Of a DNA stretch of 64,000 nt, positions 1-9,929 are shown piece by piece. Position numbers and translations under genes: made by a program. A model generated the notes under the pieces. That model was not told the DNA's origin. It did not search any database and saw nothing but the letters and a program-made list of their open reading frames with translations. Source of the stretch: Cordylochernes scorpioides (lineage: Eukaryota > Arthropoda > Arachnida > Pseudoscorpiones > Chernetidae); the NCBI GenBank assembly GCA_030710605.1, contig CP092870.1, positions 89,591,993 through 89,655,992 on the forward strand. Reading direction: 5' to 3'. Within the stretch, counting starts at the first letter, position 1. Every line of letters begins with the position of its first letter.

Positions 1-55
1 AACAGGTCCACGTGTCTAAATTAAAACACGGGCGTTGCCCGGGTCATTCGGCTAG
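1..55 (+). mobile_element. Helitron 3' terminus (element starts before the window)
   Basis: A short hairpin (CGGGC, GTT, GCCCG at 29-41) is followed 14 bases later by CTAG at 52-55 and then a T at 56. A GC-rich hairpin about 10-14 bases before CTRR, with insertion before T, is the known 3' signature of Helitrons. The 5' end is outside the window, so length and coding content are unknown. Confidence 0.6.
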
Positions 56-157
56 TAGACACATAATGAGAGCAAATGGATTTGAAAAGATATTGATGTT
101 TAGAAAAAACACAAGGTAATAAAGACCAAATCCAAATATTTTTATTATTATTATTAT

Positions 158-380
158 TTTTTTTTTTTTTGCTTATCCCAAGTACACGTGGTACAGGCCA
201 TGATAATCATGGTGGGTAGTTAGCGACTGCTTTTACTGTAAGCGCACCACATGTCTACACATGTGAAAAGCAGTTCGACTTTGCACTTACTAATGCCAGA
301 GCCCCTTTTGGTTACTTGCACTCGCTGGTGGGGTTGGACTTTTGCAAGAATCGGGGGCCATTGGAGCATTTTTTTTCTTT
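158..380 (-). mobile_element. tRNA-derived SINE, head-truncated
   Basis: Copy of the abundant SINE of this window, reading on the - strand and starting on the + strand with its poly-T (poly-A tail). It carries the diagnostic body motifs TACACGTGGTAC, CATGATAATCATGG and GAATCGGGGGCCATTGGAGC. The tRNA-like head with box B is missing. Confidence 0.75.
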
Positions 381-389
381 AAACATTAT

Positions 390-690
390 TATTATTATAC
401 CTAGTACATGTGGTACAGGCCATGATAATCATGGTGAGTAGAAGTTGGCAACTGCTTTTACTGTAAGTGCACCACATGTCTATACATGTGAAAAGCAGTT
501 TGACTTTTGCACTTACAAATGTGCCAGAGCCCTGTTTTGGTTACTTGAACTCGCTGGAGGGGTTGGACTTTTGAAAGAATCGGGGGTCTTTGGAACATTT
601 TTTATCAGAAAAAAAGTGCCCAATATGAGATTTGATCCCGGGTCGTAGCGGTCGAAAGCCAACGGTTTAAACCATCCTTCTATCAACCCC
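390..690 (-). mobile_element. tRNA-derived SINE, near full length
   Basis: Body and head are both present. On the - strand the head reads GGTTTAAACC, then GACCGCTACGACC and a box-B-like stretch with GGGATCAAATC in place of the commoner GGTTCGATTCC. Copies at 1365, 18505, 43734 and 50664 share this layout. It lies tandem to the truncated copy at 158-380. Confidence 0.75.
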
Positions 691-754
691 CTATCTAAGA
701 CACATATGAGAACAAATGAATTCAAAAAGATATTTATGTTGGGGAAAAAAACAC

Positions 755-1262
755 AAGGCGTAATAAGACCAAATCCAAATAAATAAATAGTGTGTGACAT
801 TTCAGTAACAACGCTGTTACTGAAAAATCACACACTATTCATTTATTTGGATTTGATCTTATTGCCTTATGTTTATAATCAACTAGACGGGTGACCCGGG
901 CTTCGCCCCGGGATTGACCCGTGTGCATATCTACCCGAGTGATATATATTTAGATAAGATTTTTTAAAATAATTGTTTGTTATTAGCATTATCTATTTGT
1001 TTGCATCAGCATAATTTAATTTAATCTTTGATAGAGGGCACTGTTCGTGAGCTAATTTGAATATATAGTTTTAATAATTGATTTATATATATTTTTTTAA
1101 AATAGCCTATCGTCTTCCCCGTATTTTTTTTACCTATGTATGGAAATTTTGGTTTGAATTAGTGAACTACTGCGAATTTGTATACCAGACATACAAACAT
1201 ACAAACATTGATTTATATATATATTAATCAATAATCCAAATTGTGTCTTATCAATGTTTAGG
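755..1262. mobile_element. Palindromic short element (family H), split by a Helitron
   Basis: Copy of the family whose arms read ACAAGGTAATAAGACCAAAT and the reverse complement, around GGTAACAGCGTTGTTACC. The left part is 755-882; the right end resumes at 1232 with TAATCCAAATTGTG. Joining the two flanks gives the family's expected end without gain or loss, so the intervening 349 bp is a later insertion. Confidence 0.7.
883..1231 (-). mobile_element. Mini-Helitron, non-autonomous
   Basis: On the - strand the element ends CTAG followed by host T (+ strand A882). The CTAG is preceded by a strong GC hairpin (CCCGGG, GCGAAG loop side, CCCGGG at about 895-912). The other end carries AT-rich sequence with repeated ACAAACAT, common near Helitron 5' ends. 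The expected TC start reads TT, a likely mutation. The A/T insertion site inside a known repeat fixes both borders. No coding region is visible. Confidence 0.65.
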
Positions 1263-1364
1263 AAAAATTTGAAGGAAAAGAGCAAAGATCTATAAATGAG
1301 CTAGCTATAATGGGTTAAGAAAATTTCTGCAAGGGATGGTCACTAACAAATCAAATTAGAGAAT

Positions 1365-1675
1365 GGGGGTTCGGTGGAAGGCTGGTTAAACCGTTTGGTT
1401 TTCGACCACTATGACCCGGGTTCGATTCCCGCATTGGACACTTTTTTCTGTTAAAAAAAAAAAATGCTCCGATGGCCCCCGATTTTTGCAAAAGCCCAAC
1501 CCCACCAGCGAGTGCAAGTAACCAAACGGGGCTCTGGCACATTTGTAAGAGCAAAGTCGAACTGATTTTCACATGTGTAGACATGTGGTGAGCTTACAGT
1601 AAAAGCAGTCACTAACTACCCACCATGATTATCATGGCCTGTACCACGTGTACTAGGGATAAACAAAAAAAAAAA
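1365..1675 (+). mobile_element. tRNA-derived SINE, full length, sense on + strand
   Basis: The clearest copy for orientation. It starts GGTTCGGTGGAAGGCTGG, has a perfect box B (GGTTCGATTCC at about 1420), an internal T/A-rich linker, the unique body, and ends TACTAGGGATAAACAAAAAAA. Box B plus a poly-A tail indicates a pol III transcribed, LINE-mobilised SINE derived from a tRNA. Confidence 0.8.
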
Positions 1676-1814
1676 TTGGAGAATATTTGTCAATATAGTT
1701 AACAAAAGTCTTCCTTCAATTTTTCCCATCAACTTCTTTTCTAAACCTTTTGCCTCTCATCAACCCTGTAATATTGTATTGGACTGTTTTGACTATATAA
1801 TATAATGATAATTA

Positions 1815-1975
1815 TAAAACAAGGTAATAAGACCAAATCCAAATAAATAAATTGTGTGTGAGGTTTCGGTAACAGCGTTGTTACCGAAACGTCACACACT
1901 ATTTTTTTATTTGGATATGGTCTTATTACCTTGTTTTATAATCTATAATCCAAATTGTGCCTTATCAATAATGAC
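1815..1975. mobile_element. Family H palindromic element
   Basis: Near-perfect inverted arms around TTTCGGTAACAGCGTTGTTACCGAAA in two halves, ending ATAATCCAAATTGTGCCTTATCA. It lacks the CTGAAGA segment, having collapsed to the simple palindrome. Confidence 0.75.
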
Positions 1976-2114
1976 AATTATCATCAGTACTTTTGTCTGA
2001 AGATGGTAACAACACTGTTACCGAAACGTCACACACTATTATTTATTTGGATTTGGTCTTATTACCTTGTTTTATAATCTATAATCCAAATTGTCCCTTA
2101 TCAATAATGACAAT
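1976..2114 (+). mobile_element. Family H element with intact CTGAAGA...GAAACGTC core
   Basis: Half element adjoining the previous copy. The core at 1994-2036 reads TTTTGTCTGAAGA, a T, a 7-bp stem GGTAACA/TGTTACC with a 4-base loop, then GAAACGTCACACAC. All residues of the hammerhead-type core are present apart from one extra T after GA. Confidence 0.7.
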
Positions 2115-2549
2115 TAAAAATAGTGTATTTGACATCTAGTAGGGAGAAGGTTTACAGCCATTTTTAAAATAGGGAGAAATATATACAACAGACGGAGGGA
2201 TGTCTGGATTTCATCAGGAGCTTAAAGCCGCCTAGAGTTCGGACAGGCCGTTGCGGATTATGAAATCCAAGTCCCCCAGCATGCTCGATGACAGTGTTGA
2301 GGACTTTATAATATAATGGCTATACAGTATTCAGAGTCACCACGACTATCGGAGTTGCCCCCGTTTGGTCTTGGTCTAATAAAATCACCCTCACCCTAAA
2401 AGGGACGAGGGCTCAGTTACCACAGTTATCCAAGTAAATGTGTACAATCTAAGGAACTGATTTAATGAGCCATTCGCGGTTTCACCTTGCTAGGGCATGT
2501 ACTTAGACATGCATGGCTTTATCTTTGAGACAAGCATATAATGGCTATA
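2115..2549. other. Unrecognised intron or upstream sequence
   Basis: No coding frame, tRNA or known repeat was recognised. The stretch 2190-2420 is less AT-rich than its surroundings and may be an unrecognised repeat. Confidence 0.3.
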
Positions 2550-2727
2550 CAGTATAACCTCCCTGTAAAGGACACCACCTAATTGCAGAGCCAGAGTGTC
2601 CTATAGGGAGAGGTGTCCTTTTACCGGAGAGTTGCTAAATAGTAAAAATGGTAATTTTGAAAATGAAAACTGTCCTTTGTAGAGAGGTGTCCTCTAGCGC
2701 GAGTGTCTTCTCATGGAGGTTTTACTG
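2550..2727. mobile_element. pogo/Tigger-like short inverted-repeat element
   Basis: Terminal repeats CAGTATAACCTCCC... and ...GGAGGTTTTACTG flanked by TA on both sides. The interior (GAGAGTTGCTAAATAGTAAAAATGG and its partner) is shared with copies at about 30328, 42560, 43095 and 45917. CAGTARAACCYC ends with a TA target fit the pogo/Tigger branch of Tc1/mariner. Confidence 0.65.
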
Positions 2728-2766
2728 TATATACTATATGGAGCAATTCTTTGTGTGCATGCATTT

Positions 2767-2896
2767 TTTTTTTTTTTTTGCTTATCCCCAGTACGCATGG
2801 TACAGGCCATGATAATCATGGTGGGGAGAGGTTGACGACTGCTTTTACTGTAAGTGCACCACAATGTCTGCACATGTGAAAAGCAGTTTGACTTTG
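2767..2896 (-). mobile_element. SINE fragment (tail and part of body)
   Basis: Starts with a poly-T run and CTTATCCCCAGTACGCATGG, then CATGATAATCATGG. It stops at AGTTTGACTTTGCA, so body end and head are missing. Confidence 0.65.
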
Positions 2897-3010
2897 CATG
2901 CATGCATAATTCTCTCTGTTAAAAATTTTTAAAAAAATTTGCAGAGGGAAGAATTTCTTTTTCAACAGGTATACCTGTCGAAGAAGGGCTGTTACACCAG
3001 AAAGCTTAAA

Positions 3011-3266
3011 CACAAGGTAATTACACCAAATAAATAAATAGTGTGTGACGTTTAGGTAACAGCGTTGTTACCATCTTCAGACATAAGTACTGAATGAGAA
3101 ATTTTACCACGTTTTACCAATAAACACAAGGTAATAAGACCAAATCTAAATAAATCGGTACTTTTGTCTGAAGATGGTAACAAACCTGTTACCGAAATGT
3201 CACACACTATTTATTTGGATTTGGTCTTATTACCTTGTGTTTATAATCTATAATCCAAATTGTGCC
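3011..3266. mobile_element. Family H palindromic element(s)
   Basis: Two overlapping half-copies: 3011-3105 with TTACCATCTTCAGACATAAG, and 3122-3266 with TTTTGTCTGAAGATGGTAAC...GAAATGTC. The second has a core with one change in the GAAACGTC segment. It ends ATCTATAATCCAAATTGTGCC. Confidence 0.7.
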
Positions 3267-3422
3267 AGAAAGCTTGTATTATCGTGAACGAAAACTCTTC
3301 CATCAGAAAATTTTAATTTTATTTATAATTCTTTCTGTATATTTTATAATAAAAGAGATTTACAGCCTGTGATATCTACTTCTTTGTAAGTCTCTGAGTT
3401 GATACTGTGTGATGTCTCACAG

Positions 3423-3549
3423 CTGGGTTGATACCAAGATCTACAAGTGCCCCTTCTGTGAAGACAAGTTTGAGTACAGCTTCGCCCTCCGCAACCACAC
3501 CAAGATCCATCTGGTGGATGGGAAGTTTGACTGTCCTGTATGCTCCAAG
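3423..3549 (+). CDS. PRDM10-like zinc-finger protein, internal exon A
   Basis: Follows acceptor TGTCTCACAG and ends at AAG|GTTAGC. The first base completes a split codon; the preceding exon lies outside the window or was not found. It encodes one whole C2H2 finger (C-x2-C-x12-H-x4-H, beginning YKCPFC) and the CPVC half of the next, which the following exon completes. Nuclear DNA binding is expected for this family. The name rests on the later exons; from this exon alone only a C2H2 protein can be claimed. Confidence 0.8.
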
Positions 3550-3711
3550 GTTAGCCTTTCTACTTGCCTGACCCTAAAGAAACATTCGTGCTTTTAAATT
3601 CTTTCATTTTATTTGTATAGATAGCGCGTTATTGCTTTGTGTTAATTCTTTCTTTTTTCACAAGAGTGAAGGATTACAACAAGAGATAATAATAAATTGC
3701 ATAGTTTTGTT

Positions 3712-3984
3712 TTTTTGCTTATCCCTAATACACGTGGTATAGGCCATGATAATCATGGTGGGTAGAAGAAGGCAACTGCTTTTACTGTAAATGCACCACA
3801 TGTCTACACATGTGAAAAGCAGTTCGACTTTGCACTTACATATGTGCCAGAGCCCCGTTTGGTTACTTGCACTCGCTGTTGGGGTTGGACTTTTGCAAGA
3901 AAAAAAAGTACCCAATGCGGAATTCGAACCCTGGTCGTAGCGGTCAAAACCAATGGTTTAGACCATCCTTCCACCGACACCCAT
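3712..3984 (-). mobile_element. tRNA-derived SINE, full length
   Basis: Body plus head. On the + strand it reads CCCAATGCGGAATTCGAACC (box B complement) then GTCGTAGCGGTC and ends in CCATCCTTCCACCGACACCC. It lies in the intron after exon A. Confidence 0.75.
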
Positions 3985-4006
3985 AAATTGCTTTTTTTGT
4001 TGTTGT

Positions 4007-4062
4007 TGTTTTTTTGGTTATCCCTAGTACACGTGGTACAGGCCATGATAATCATGGTGGGT
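4007..4062 (-). mobile_element. SINE tail fragment
   Basis: Only the 3' tail region is present (TTATCCCTAGTACACGTGG and CATGATAATCATGG), abutting the full copy just before it. Confidence 0.55.
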
Positions 4063-4550
4063 TGTGACCGTCATATATGATCATTGAAATGGGTGAAATT
4101 CCATCAGGTCATCAATACACTGTCTTCTTCTTATTTCTTATCACCCTTTGTACTTAACAAAATGGTGAACTTCATGAAGACGGTAGGAATTCTAAGTCTA
4201 GATGTAATGCCTGTCATTGATTTATAGAATCTAAAGCCCTCTTACTGTGGCAATCTTCAGATGAGGTTGTTCCTAACATGGAAAACAGACAACTTTGCTA
4301 CAGACCTTAACATGTTGGTGCTGTTAGGTATATTAATTCAAAGAATTTTTCTCTCTGTAAATAAATTATATAGATATATGAATAAATATAAATTGATGAT
4401 GATAACATTAGCTAGCCTATGATGATTAACAATTGGCACAGGCAAAGTCAGACGTTCACCAAAGTGTGCCTGGATCATGGTACCATGATCAACGAAAGCT
4501 GCACCACTACACCCCATTCCATGAGATCAGATGTTGATTTGCATGCTACA
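4063..4550. other. Intron sequence without recognised feature
   Basis: AT-rich, no coding frame. Small inverted piece GATCATGGTACCATGATC at 4471-4488. No exon with splice borders was recognised. Confidence 0.3.
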
Positions 4551-4614
4551 GCTTGAGGATCATGGACTCATGGAATTTGTGTAATCTGTTCACAAGGGGA
4601 TAAGAAACAACAAC
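4551..4614 (-). repeat. Family S repeat fragment
   Basis: Inverted copy of the repeat with CTTATCCCCTTGTG and CATGAGTTCATGCTCC, seen forward at 5273, 5826, 6825, 8630 and 13316. Confidence 0.55.
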
Positions 4615-4861
4615 AACACAATTGGCAACTTAGTTAGTGCCTTCTTGATTCTTGTTTTTGTTTTTCTTCTTAATTCTTAAACTTTACTTTTGTAGTTTCT
4701 ATGCATAAAGATAACATTAAAAATATATTTAAGTAACATTTTCTCTTTTTTACCCCCAAAAACACCAACAGGTACTGCTTACTTTTAATAGCTGGAAATA
4801 TTTCCGCATTTATCCAGTATTGTTATTGAGTTTTTGTGGGTGTTATATATATATGGATATA

Positions 4862-5266
4862 CAGAGTAAAACCCCTCTATAGCAAACCTCAATGGTACTG
4901 AACCTTTTTTTCAATATAGGTATGGTTCATTATAGCCATAGTTAACTGTATTATATATAATATAAAGGCTCCAATGGCCCCCGATTATTGCAAAGGTCCA
5001 ACCCCACCAGCAAGTGCATGTAACCAAACGGGGCTCTGGCACATTTGTAAGTGCAAAGTCGAACTGCTTTTCACATGTGTAGTCATGGGGTGCACTTACA
5101 GTAAAGCAGTCGCCAACTTCTACCCACCATGATTATCATGGCCTGTACCACGTGTACTAGGGATAAGCAAAAATAATAATAATAAAAAGAAATAGTAATT
5201 ATATTTCAAGTTTGTTATAAGTGAATATTTGCTATAGTCCCAGTTTGTTTTATCAGGGTTTTACTG
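4862..5266. mobile_element. pogo/Tigger-like element interrupted by a SINE
   Basis: Ends CAGAGTAAAACCCCTCTATAG and GTTTTACTG, flanked by TA. The interior is AT-rich with a SINE at 4966-5173. The element therefore predates that SINE insertion. Confidence 0.55.
4966..5173 (+). mobile_element. SINE, head-truncated
   Basis: Begins at GGCTCCAATGGCCCCCGATT and runs through the body to TACTAGGGATAAGCAAAAAT. The tRNA-like head is missing. Confidence 0.7.
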
Positions 5267-5272
5267 TATATA

Positions 5273-5985
5273 TGTTGTTGTCTCTTATCCCCTTGTGCAA
5301 AGATTACACATTCCATGAGTCTATGCTCCTCGAGCTGTTTTATGATAAGCAGCGGCCTCTCTCAAAGGTCCTATATAGTGATAATACATGTATGTAATGT
5401 TGGATGATTACCTTTTTGAGATTGATTGAATTGATTGGTGATTGTGGTGGGCGCAGTCGTGTTTGCTGAGAAGTAAGGTATTCACACAGGGGAAAAATAA
5501 CGAGGACACAAAATTGAATTGAAATAGGCCAGCGATCAAGGGAGAAAGGGGGTTAAGCTATTTTGCGGATTTGACTAATATCTATGGCTGTTCACATTAT
5601 TGAGGATTGGACTTATCTGATCGTTGAGAAGATGGTGGCTGGCTCCTAACTGGTCTCGATGGTGCCACGTTCCTGACTTGTTTCGAGGGTGGCGAGCTCC
5701 TGACTGGTCTCAATGGTGCCACGTTCCTGACTAGCTAAACTGAGTTCGTGATTTAACACGAAAACATGTAAAGATTACAAGAATTTCATGAGTTCATGAT
5801 CCTAGAGCCTTTGGTTTTATAATGTTTTGTTGTTGTTTCTTATCCCCTTGTGTAAAGATTACACGAATTTCATGAGTTCATGCTCCTCGAGCTGTTTTAT
5901 GATGAGCAGCGGCCTCTCCCAAAGGTCCTGTTTAGTGCATCTAATGCAAGCCAAAATGTGTTCTGGAGCTGCAGGTGCCAAGCTA
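5273..5985 (+). repeat. Family S repeats with intervening unrecognised DNA
   Basis: Three pieces of one repeat: 5273-5378, 5764-5822 and 5826-5985 (CTTATCCCCTTGTGTAAAG, CATGAGTTCATGCTCCTCGAG, CTAATGCAAGCCAAAATGTG). Between 5380 and 5760 there is no coding frame; a short local duplication (GGTGCCACGTTCCTGACT) occurs at 5660-5735. Confidence 0.5.
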
Positions 5986-6172
5986 CACCATGATAATCAT
6001 GGTGGGTAGAAGTTAGGCGACTGCTTTTACTGTAAGTGCACAACACATCTAAACATGTGAAAAGCAGTTTGACCTTGCATTTACAAATGTGCCAGAGCCC
6101 CATTTGGTTACTTGCACTTGCTGGTGGGGTTGGACTTTTGCAAGAATCGGGGGCCATTGGAGCATTTTTATA
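5986..6172 (-). mobile_element. SINE, head-truncated
   Basis: Carries CATGATAATCATGGTGGG through GAATCGGGGGCCATTGGAGC. It lies directly upstream of exon B, ending about 40 bases before the acceptor. Confidence 0.7.
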
Positions 6173-6214
6173 AATATATAGGTATATAACTCCCCCCTAT
6201 GTGTGTGCCCTCAG

Positions 6215-6499
6215 ACCTTCACTGAGTACAATGCTGCCAGGAAGCACATCCGAACCTACCATGGCAACACCAAATTCTTCTGTGAGGAGTGCGGGAAGGA
6301 ATTCAGCCGGCCTGACAAACTTCGGGTACACATGCTACGCCACTCAGACCACAAGGAGTTCCTGTGTTCAGTCTGCGGGAAACAGTTCAAGCGCAAGGAT
6401 AAGCTGAAGAACCACTTACAAAGGGTCCACGACCCAAAAAAAGAAGCGGCTCTGGCAGCGCTCATGGCACAGCGAGCTAAGAACAAATTTATTCCTGAG
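6215..6499 (+). CDS. PRDM10-like zinc-finger protein, exon B
   Basis: Acceptor GTGTGCCCTCAG, donor GAG|GTGAGA; 95 codons, phase 0 at both ends. It completes the finger begun in exon A (TFTEYN...H-x4-H), then carries two more full C2H2 fingers starting FFCEEC and FLCSVC, with typical linkers, and a basic/Ala-rich stretch (PKKEAALAALMAQRAKNK). Cys and His spacing is intact in all three. The next exon begins in the same phase. Confidence 0.88.
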
Positions 6500-6604
6500 G
6501 TGAGAGTTTAACAATTCTCTTCTTTATAATTACCCTATAATATACTAATTCTTTTATTCCAACTCAAAGACTTACCTAGCCTACTCAGATACCATTTCTA
6601 ACTA

Positions 6605-6781
6605 CAGTTAAACCTATCTATAGCGCCCCCTCTAAATAGTGCCTCCCTCTCTATTGCGCCCGATTTTAAATATGTAGTACGATGCGATTTACATTAAAAG
6701 TAACCAGTCCATAGCACCCCCTCTCTATAGCACCCTATTTTGGCGAATCCCAAGAGGAGGCGCTATAGACAGGTTTAATTG
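6605..6781. mobile_element. pogo/Tigger-like short element, second subfamily
   Basis: Ends CAGTTAAACCTATCTATAGCG and GCTATAGACAGGTTTAATTG, TA on both sides. The interior has CTCTCTATTGCGCCC / CTCTCTATAGCACCC repeats. The copy at 11207-11361 is the same subfamily. Confidence 0.65.
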
Positions 6782-6824
6782 TATAAAATGGCAAATAAGA
6801 TACAATTTGGATTATAGATTGTGT

Positions 6825-7030
6825 TGTTTCCTATCCCCTGATGTAAAGATTACACCAATTCCATGATTTCATGCTCCTTGAGCCTGTTTTATGATAAGCC
6901 ACAGCCTCTCCCAAAAGGTCCCCTGTTTAGGATTATAGATTAGAAACCCAAGGTAACAATACCACATCCAAATAATTGAATTCTGTGATATATTTCAATG
7001 TAACAGTGTTTTTGCCCATCATAAAGTACT
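6825..7030. repeat. Family S fragment followed by a degenerate family H copy
   Basis: 6825-6930 carries CTATCCCCTGATGTAAAG and CATGCTCCTTGAGCC. From 6931 the sequence matches family H arms (GATTATAGATT, AAGGTAACAATACC, CATAAAGTACTGAATGAG) but the core is decayed. Confidence 0.5.
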
Positions 7031-7335
7031 GAATGAGAAAAAAATATCGCAGCAGCAGTTTTTAAATAATTAGTTCTATACAAAACTGTGATAACAGTAC
7101 TACCAACTACAGTAAAACCTTGGAATAAACCCATGCTCTTTGAGCTCTTACCATGTTGTTATTCTAACCACAGTTTAAATTATTGGAGATTACAACTTGA
7201 GACTTTTAGGATGTTACAACCAAGTTTGCTGTTATAAAGAGATTCCATTATAACCCTGTTAAAATTAACAGGAAAAATAGTGAACCAACCCGTATAACTA
7301 ACCTAAAATTGCTCGCCTTTTTTGATTTTATAATA

Positions 7336-8623
7336 CAGTAAAACCCCGCTAATACGAACACTGGATATAACGAACCTTCCCTTATATAACGAACCCACGC
7401 CGATTCCCAATTCCATTCCATTGAAAATACCATCGTTATAACGTTGCGATCGTTAACTTTGCGATTTTTAGAATAACGAACTACCCCTATAACGATCCTA
7501 TTTTCGGTCCCAAAATAATAAAATCTATTTAGAATACTATGCTTATAACGAACTTAGAATTGTAATTAAAAAAAAATTTAAAACAACCAAATTTTGAGCA
7601 TGTTTCAGCTCGTGGATCGCGATTTCAAAACAATAAATTTAGCGGCATTGTTTGTTTTGAATTTTGCACTTTATTTTTGCTGTATGTTGTATAAATTTTA
7701 ACACATTATACTTTTTATTAAATAGAATATATTTGCATCCATTAAATTTGAAATATAAAAATACAAATGGCTTCCAAAATGAATAAAATAAAGGCATTTT
7801 AAAAACAAAAGCGTTATTTCTTTAAAAAAAAAAGGCCATTTTCAGAACTTTTCAAAGTGAAACAACACAGGCAAAATGTTAAGAACATATTAAAATAAGA
7901 GAATATAACTTTTCTATTATAAAAGATAAAATATAAAGCTATTAAAAATTGTTACAAAGAGGAATCAACCTCAACTTTTGCCGCGATCGCGATCGTACGT
8001 TTTAGGGCTAAAAAAAAAAAAAAATCCAAATAAATGGTCCCGTGATGAAACAAAAACTATTTTTATGCCTAAACTATGGTGATTTTAAAGTCAGCAATGT
8101 TTTGCATGACAGGTTAAAAAAAAAACGAAATCTAAACCTAGAAGAATATGTGGGAAAATGAAATGGAAGAATAACACTAACTTTATTTGAATGGTGCAAT
8201 GCTTGAAGAATGCTTTGAAGCAACAAGGTGTTAGAGCCATTTTTCCAAGTAAACAATGTATTATATAATGTGATAATGATGTTTTAAATCATTTTATATC
8301 TTTGAATATATATTTAATAAAACTTTGCCTAGGATTCGTCTTGATTTTTAAATTAGACATAGAGGTACATGTATGTTAATGATAAGAAGAACCTATCATC
8401 TAATGATTTCTATTATTATTCAGTATTAATGTAAGGAAATTGGTCAATTAAGGGAATTAAAACAAAGTGGCCACTATTAAGAGGAAGCCTCTTCTTGTGT
8501 GTATGGCTGTCCTTTAATTATATGGTCTAAAAATTTAGAAAAGTAAAAAAAAATAGCCAAACCGTGGCTATAGTGAACCAAAAGCTCTGTCCCATTGGGG
8601 TTCACTATAGAGGGGTTTTACTG
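7336..8623. mobile_element. pogo/Tigger-like element, 1.29 kb, decayed
   Basis: Ends CAGTAAAACCCCGCTAATACG and TTCACTATAGAGGGGTTTTACTG, each with TA outside. The internal AT-rich sequence shares ACAAAGAGGAATCAA with the related copy at 49139-50349, which keeps pieces of a CENP-B-type transposase. No usable transposase frame is left here. Confidence 0.65.
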
Positions 8624-8629
8624 TATTTG

Positions 8630-9030
8630 GTTGTTGTTACTTATCCCCTTATGTAAAGATTACACAAATTCCATGAGTTCATGCTCCTAGAGCCTTTGGT
8701 TTTATATGTTGTTGTTGTTTCTTATCCCCTTGTATAAAGATTACAAGAATTTCATGAGTTCATGCTCCTAGAGCCTTTGGTTTTATATGTTGTTGTTGTT
8801 TCTTATCCCCTTGTGTAAATATTACACAAATTCCATGAGTTCATGCTCCTAGAGCCTTTGGTTTTATAATGTTTTATTGTTGTTTCTTATCCCCTTATGT
8901 ACATATTACACAAATTCCATGAGTTCATGCTCCTAGAGCCTTTGGTTTTATATGTTGTTGTTGTTTCTTATCTCCTTGTGTAAAGATTACAAGAATTCCA
9001 TGAGTTCATGCTCCTAGAGCCTTTAGTTTT
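8630..9030 (+). repeat. Tandem array of family S, about five units
   Basis: Units of roughly 80-90 bases each run TTGTTGTTTCTTATCCCCTT ... CATGAGTTCATGCTCCTAGAGCC ... TTTGGTTTTATATG. Units differ at several positions, so the array is not very recent. It is directly followed by the mariner foldback. Confidence 0.75.
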
Positions 9031-9031
9031 A

Positions 9032-9777
9032 CGAGGGTGAGTAGAAAAGTAAGGTCTCAGATTTTTTTTTTCATAGAAAAACACATTTAATCACAACTTT
9101 TTATACATCATTGGAAAGGTTGGACACTTTGGTATTTTTCTACATAGTCGCCTTGATGCTCAATCACTTTTTTCATCCTGTCAACCAACTTTGTAATTCC
9201 GGTGTTGTACCACTCTCCCGCCGCCTCTTTGAGCCACTTGTTGAGCAGCTTTTTAAATGCGAAAAATAATTTTCCGGTCGAAATTCACCATCAGTTAGTG
9301 GAAGTGTATGGTGAGAAGTGCATGGACATCAAAAATGTGCGGAAATGGTGCCGGGAGTTTAACGAGGGGCGGATAAACGTCCACGATGAACAGCGGTCTG
9401 GGCGGCCGAGTTTGCCGGAATCAACCATAGCTCGAATCGACGAAATGGTGCGTGCAAACCGGCGGATAACCCTTGAAGAGATCGAGGATGGCCTGAATGA
9501 AGATTGCAGCCACTTCTCCGTGCACAAGATTGTGTCTGAGACAGAAAGTTGTCCGCCAGGTGGGTCGACAAGTGGCTCAAAGAGGCGGCGGGAGAGTGGT
9601 ACAACACCGGAATTACAAAGTTGGTTGATAGGATGAAAAAAGTGATTGAGCATCAAGGCGACTATGTAGAAAAATACCAAAGTGTCCAACCTTTCCAATG
9701 ATATATAAAAAGTTGTGATTAAATGTGTTTTTCTATGAAAAAAAAAATAGGAGACCTTACTTTTCTACTCACCCTCG
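9032..9777 (+). mobile_element. mariner-derived foldback element with partial transposase
   Basis: TA target duplications lie at 9030-9031 and 9778-9779. Ends read CGAGGGTGAGTAGAAAAG and its reverse complement. The 210-bp arms (9032-9241 and 9569-9777) are inverted copies of one another, and the right arm is coding: in the + frame it gives KWLKEAAGEWYNTGI... ending VQPFQ, the C-terminus of a mariner-type transposase. The centre (about 9268-9540) encodes the N-terminal helix-turn-helix part (VYGEKCMDIKNVRKW, RSGRPS). The catalytic middle is missing, so this copy cannot be autonomous. Confidence 0.8.
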
Positions 9778-9929
9778 TATAATATAGTGATAATACACAT
9801 TGCTATAGGTGAATAAATGGCTATAGTGAAACATAAGTACAGTCCCATTGAGGTTCACTATATAACAAGATGGTTCTGCTATATTTTTCCAGCTAGCCAT
9901 CAAAGCTGTGATATGTTGTCTGTAATCAG

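Noticed and set aside
513-800. Open frames in the SINE copies, e.g. 513-800, 3658-3915, 19260-19520, 43677-43988
   Set aside because: Same translated strings recur wherever the SINE occurs; SINEs do not code.
1366-1450. tRNA-like sequences with box B (also at 16765, 36360, 48560, 43790)
   Set aside because: They are heads of dispersed repeats or lack proper acceptor and anticodon arms; none is a credible tRNA gene.
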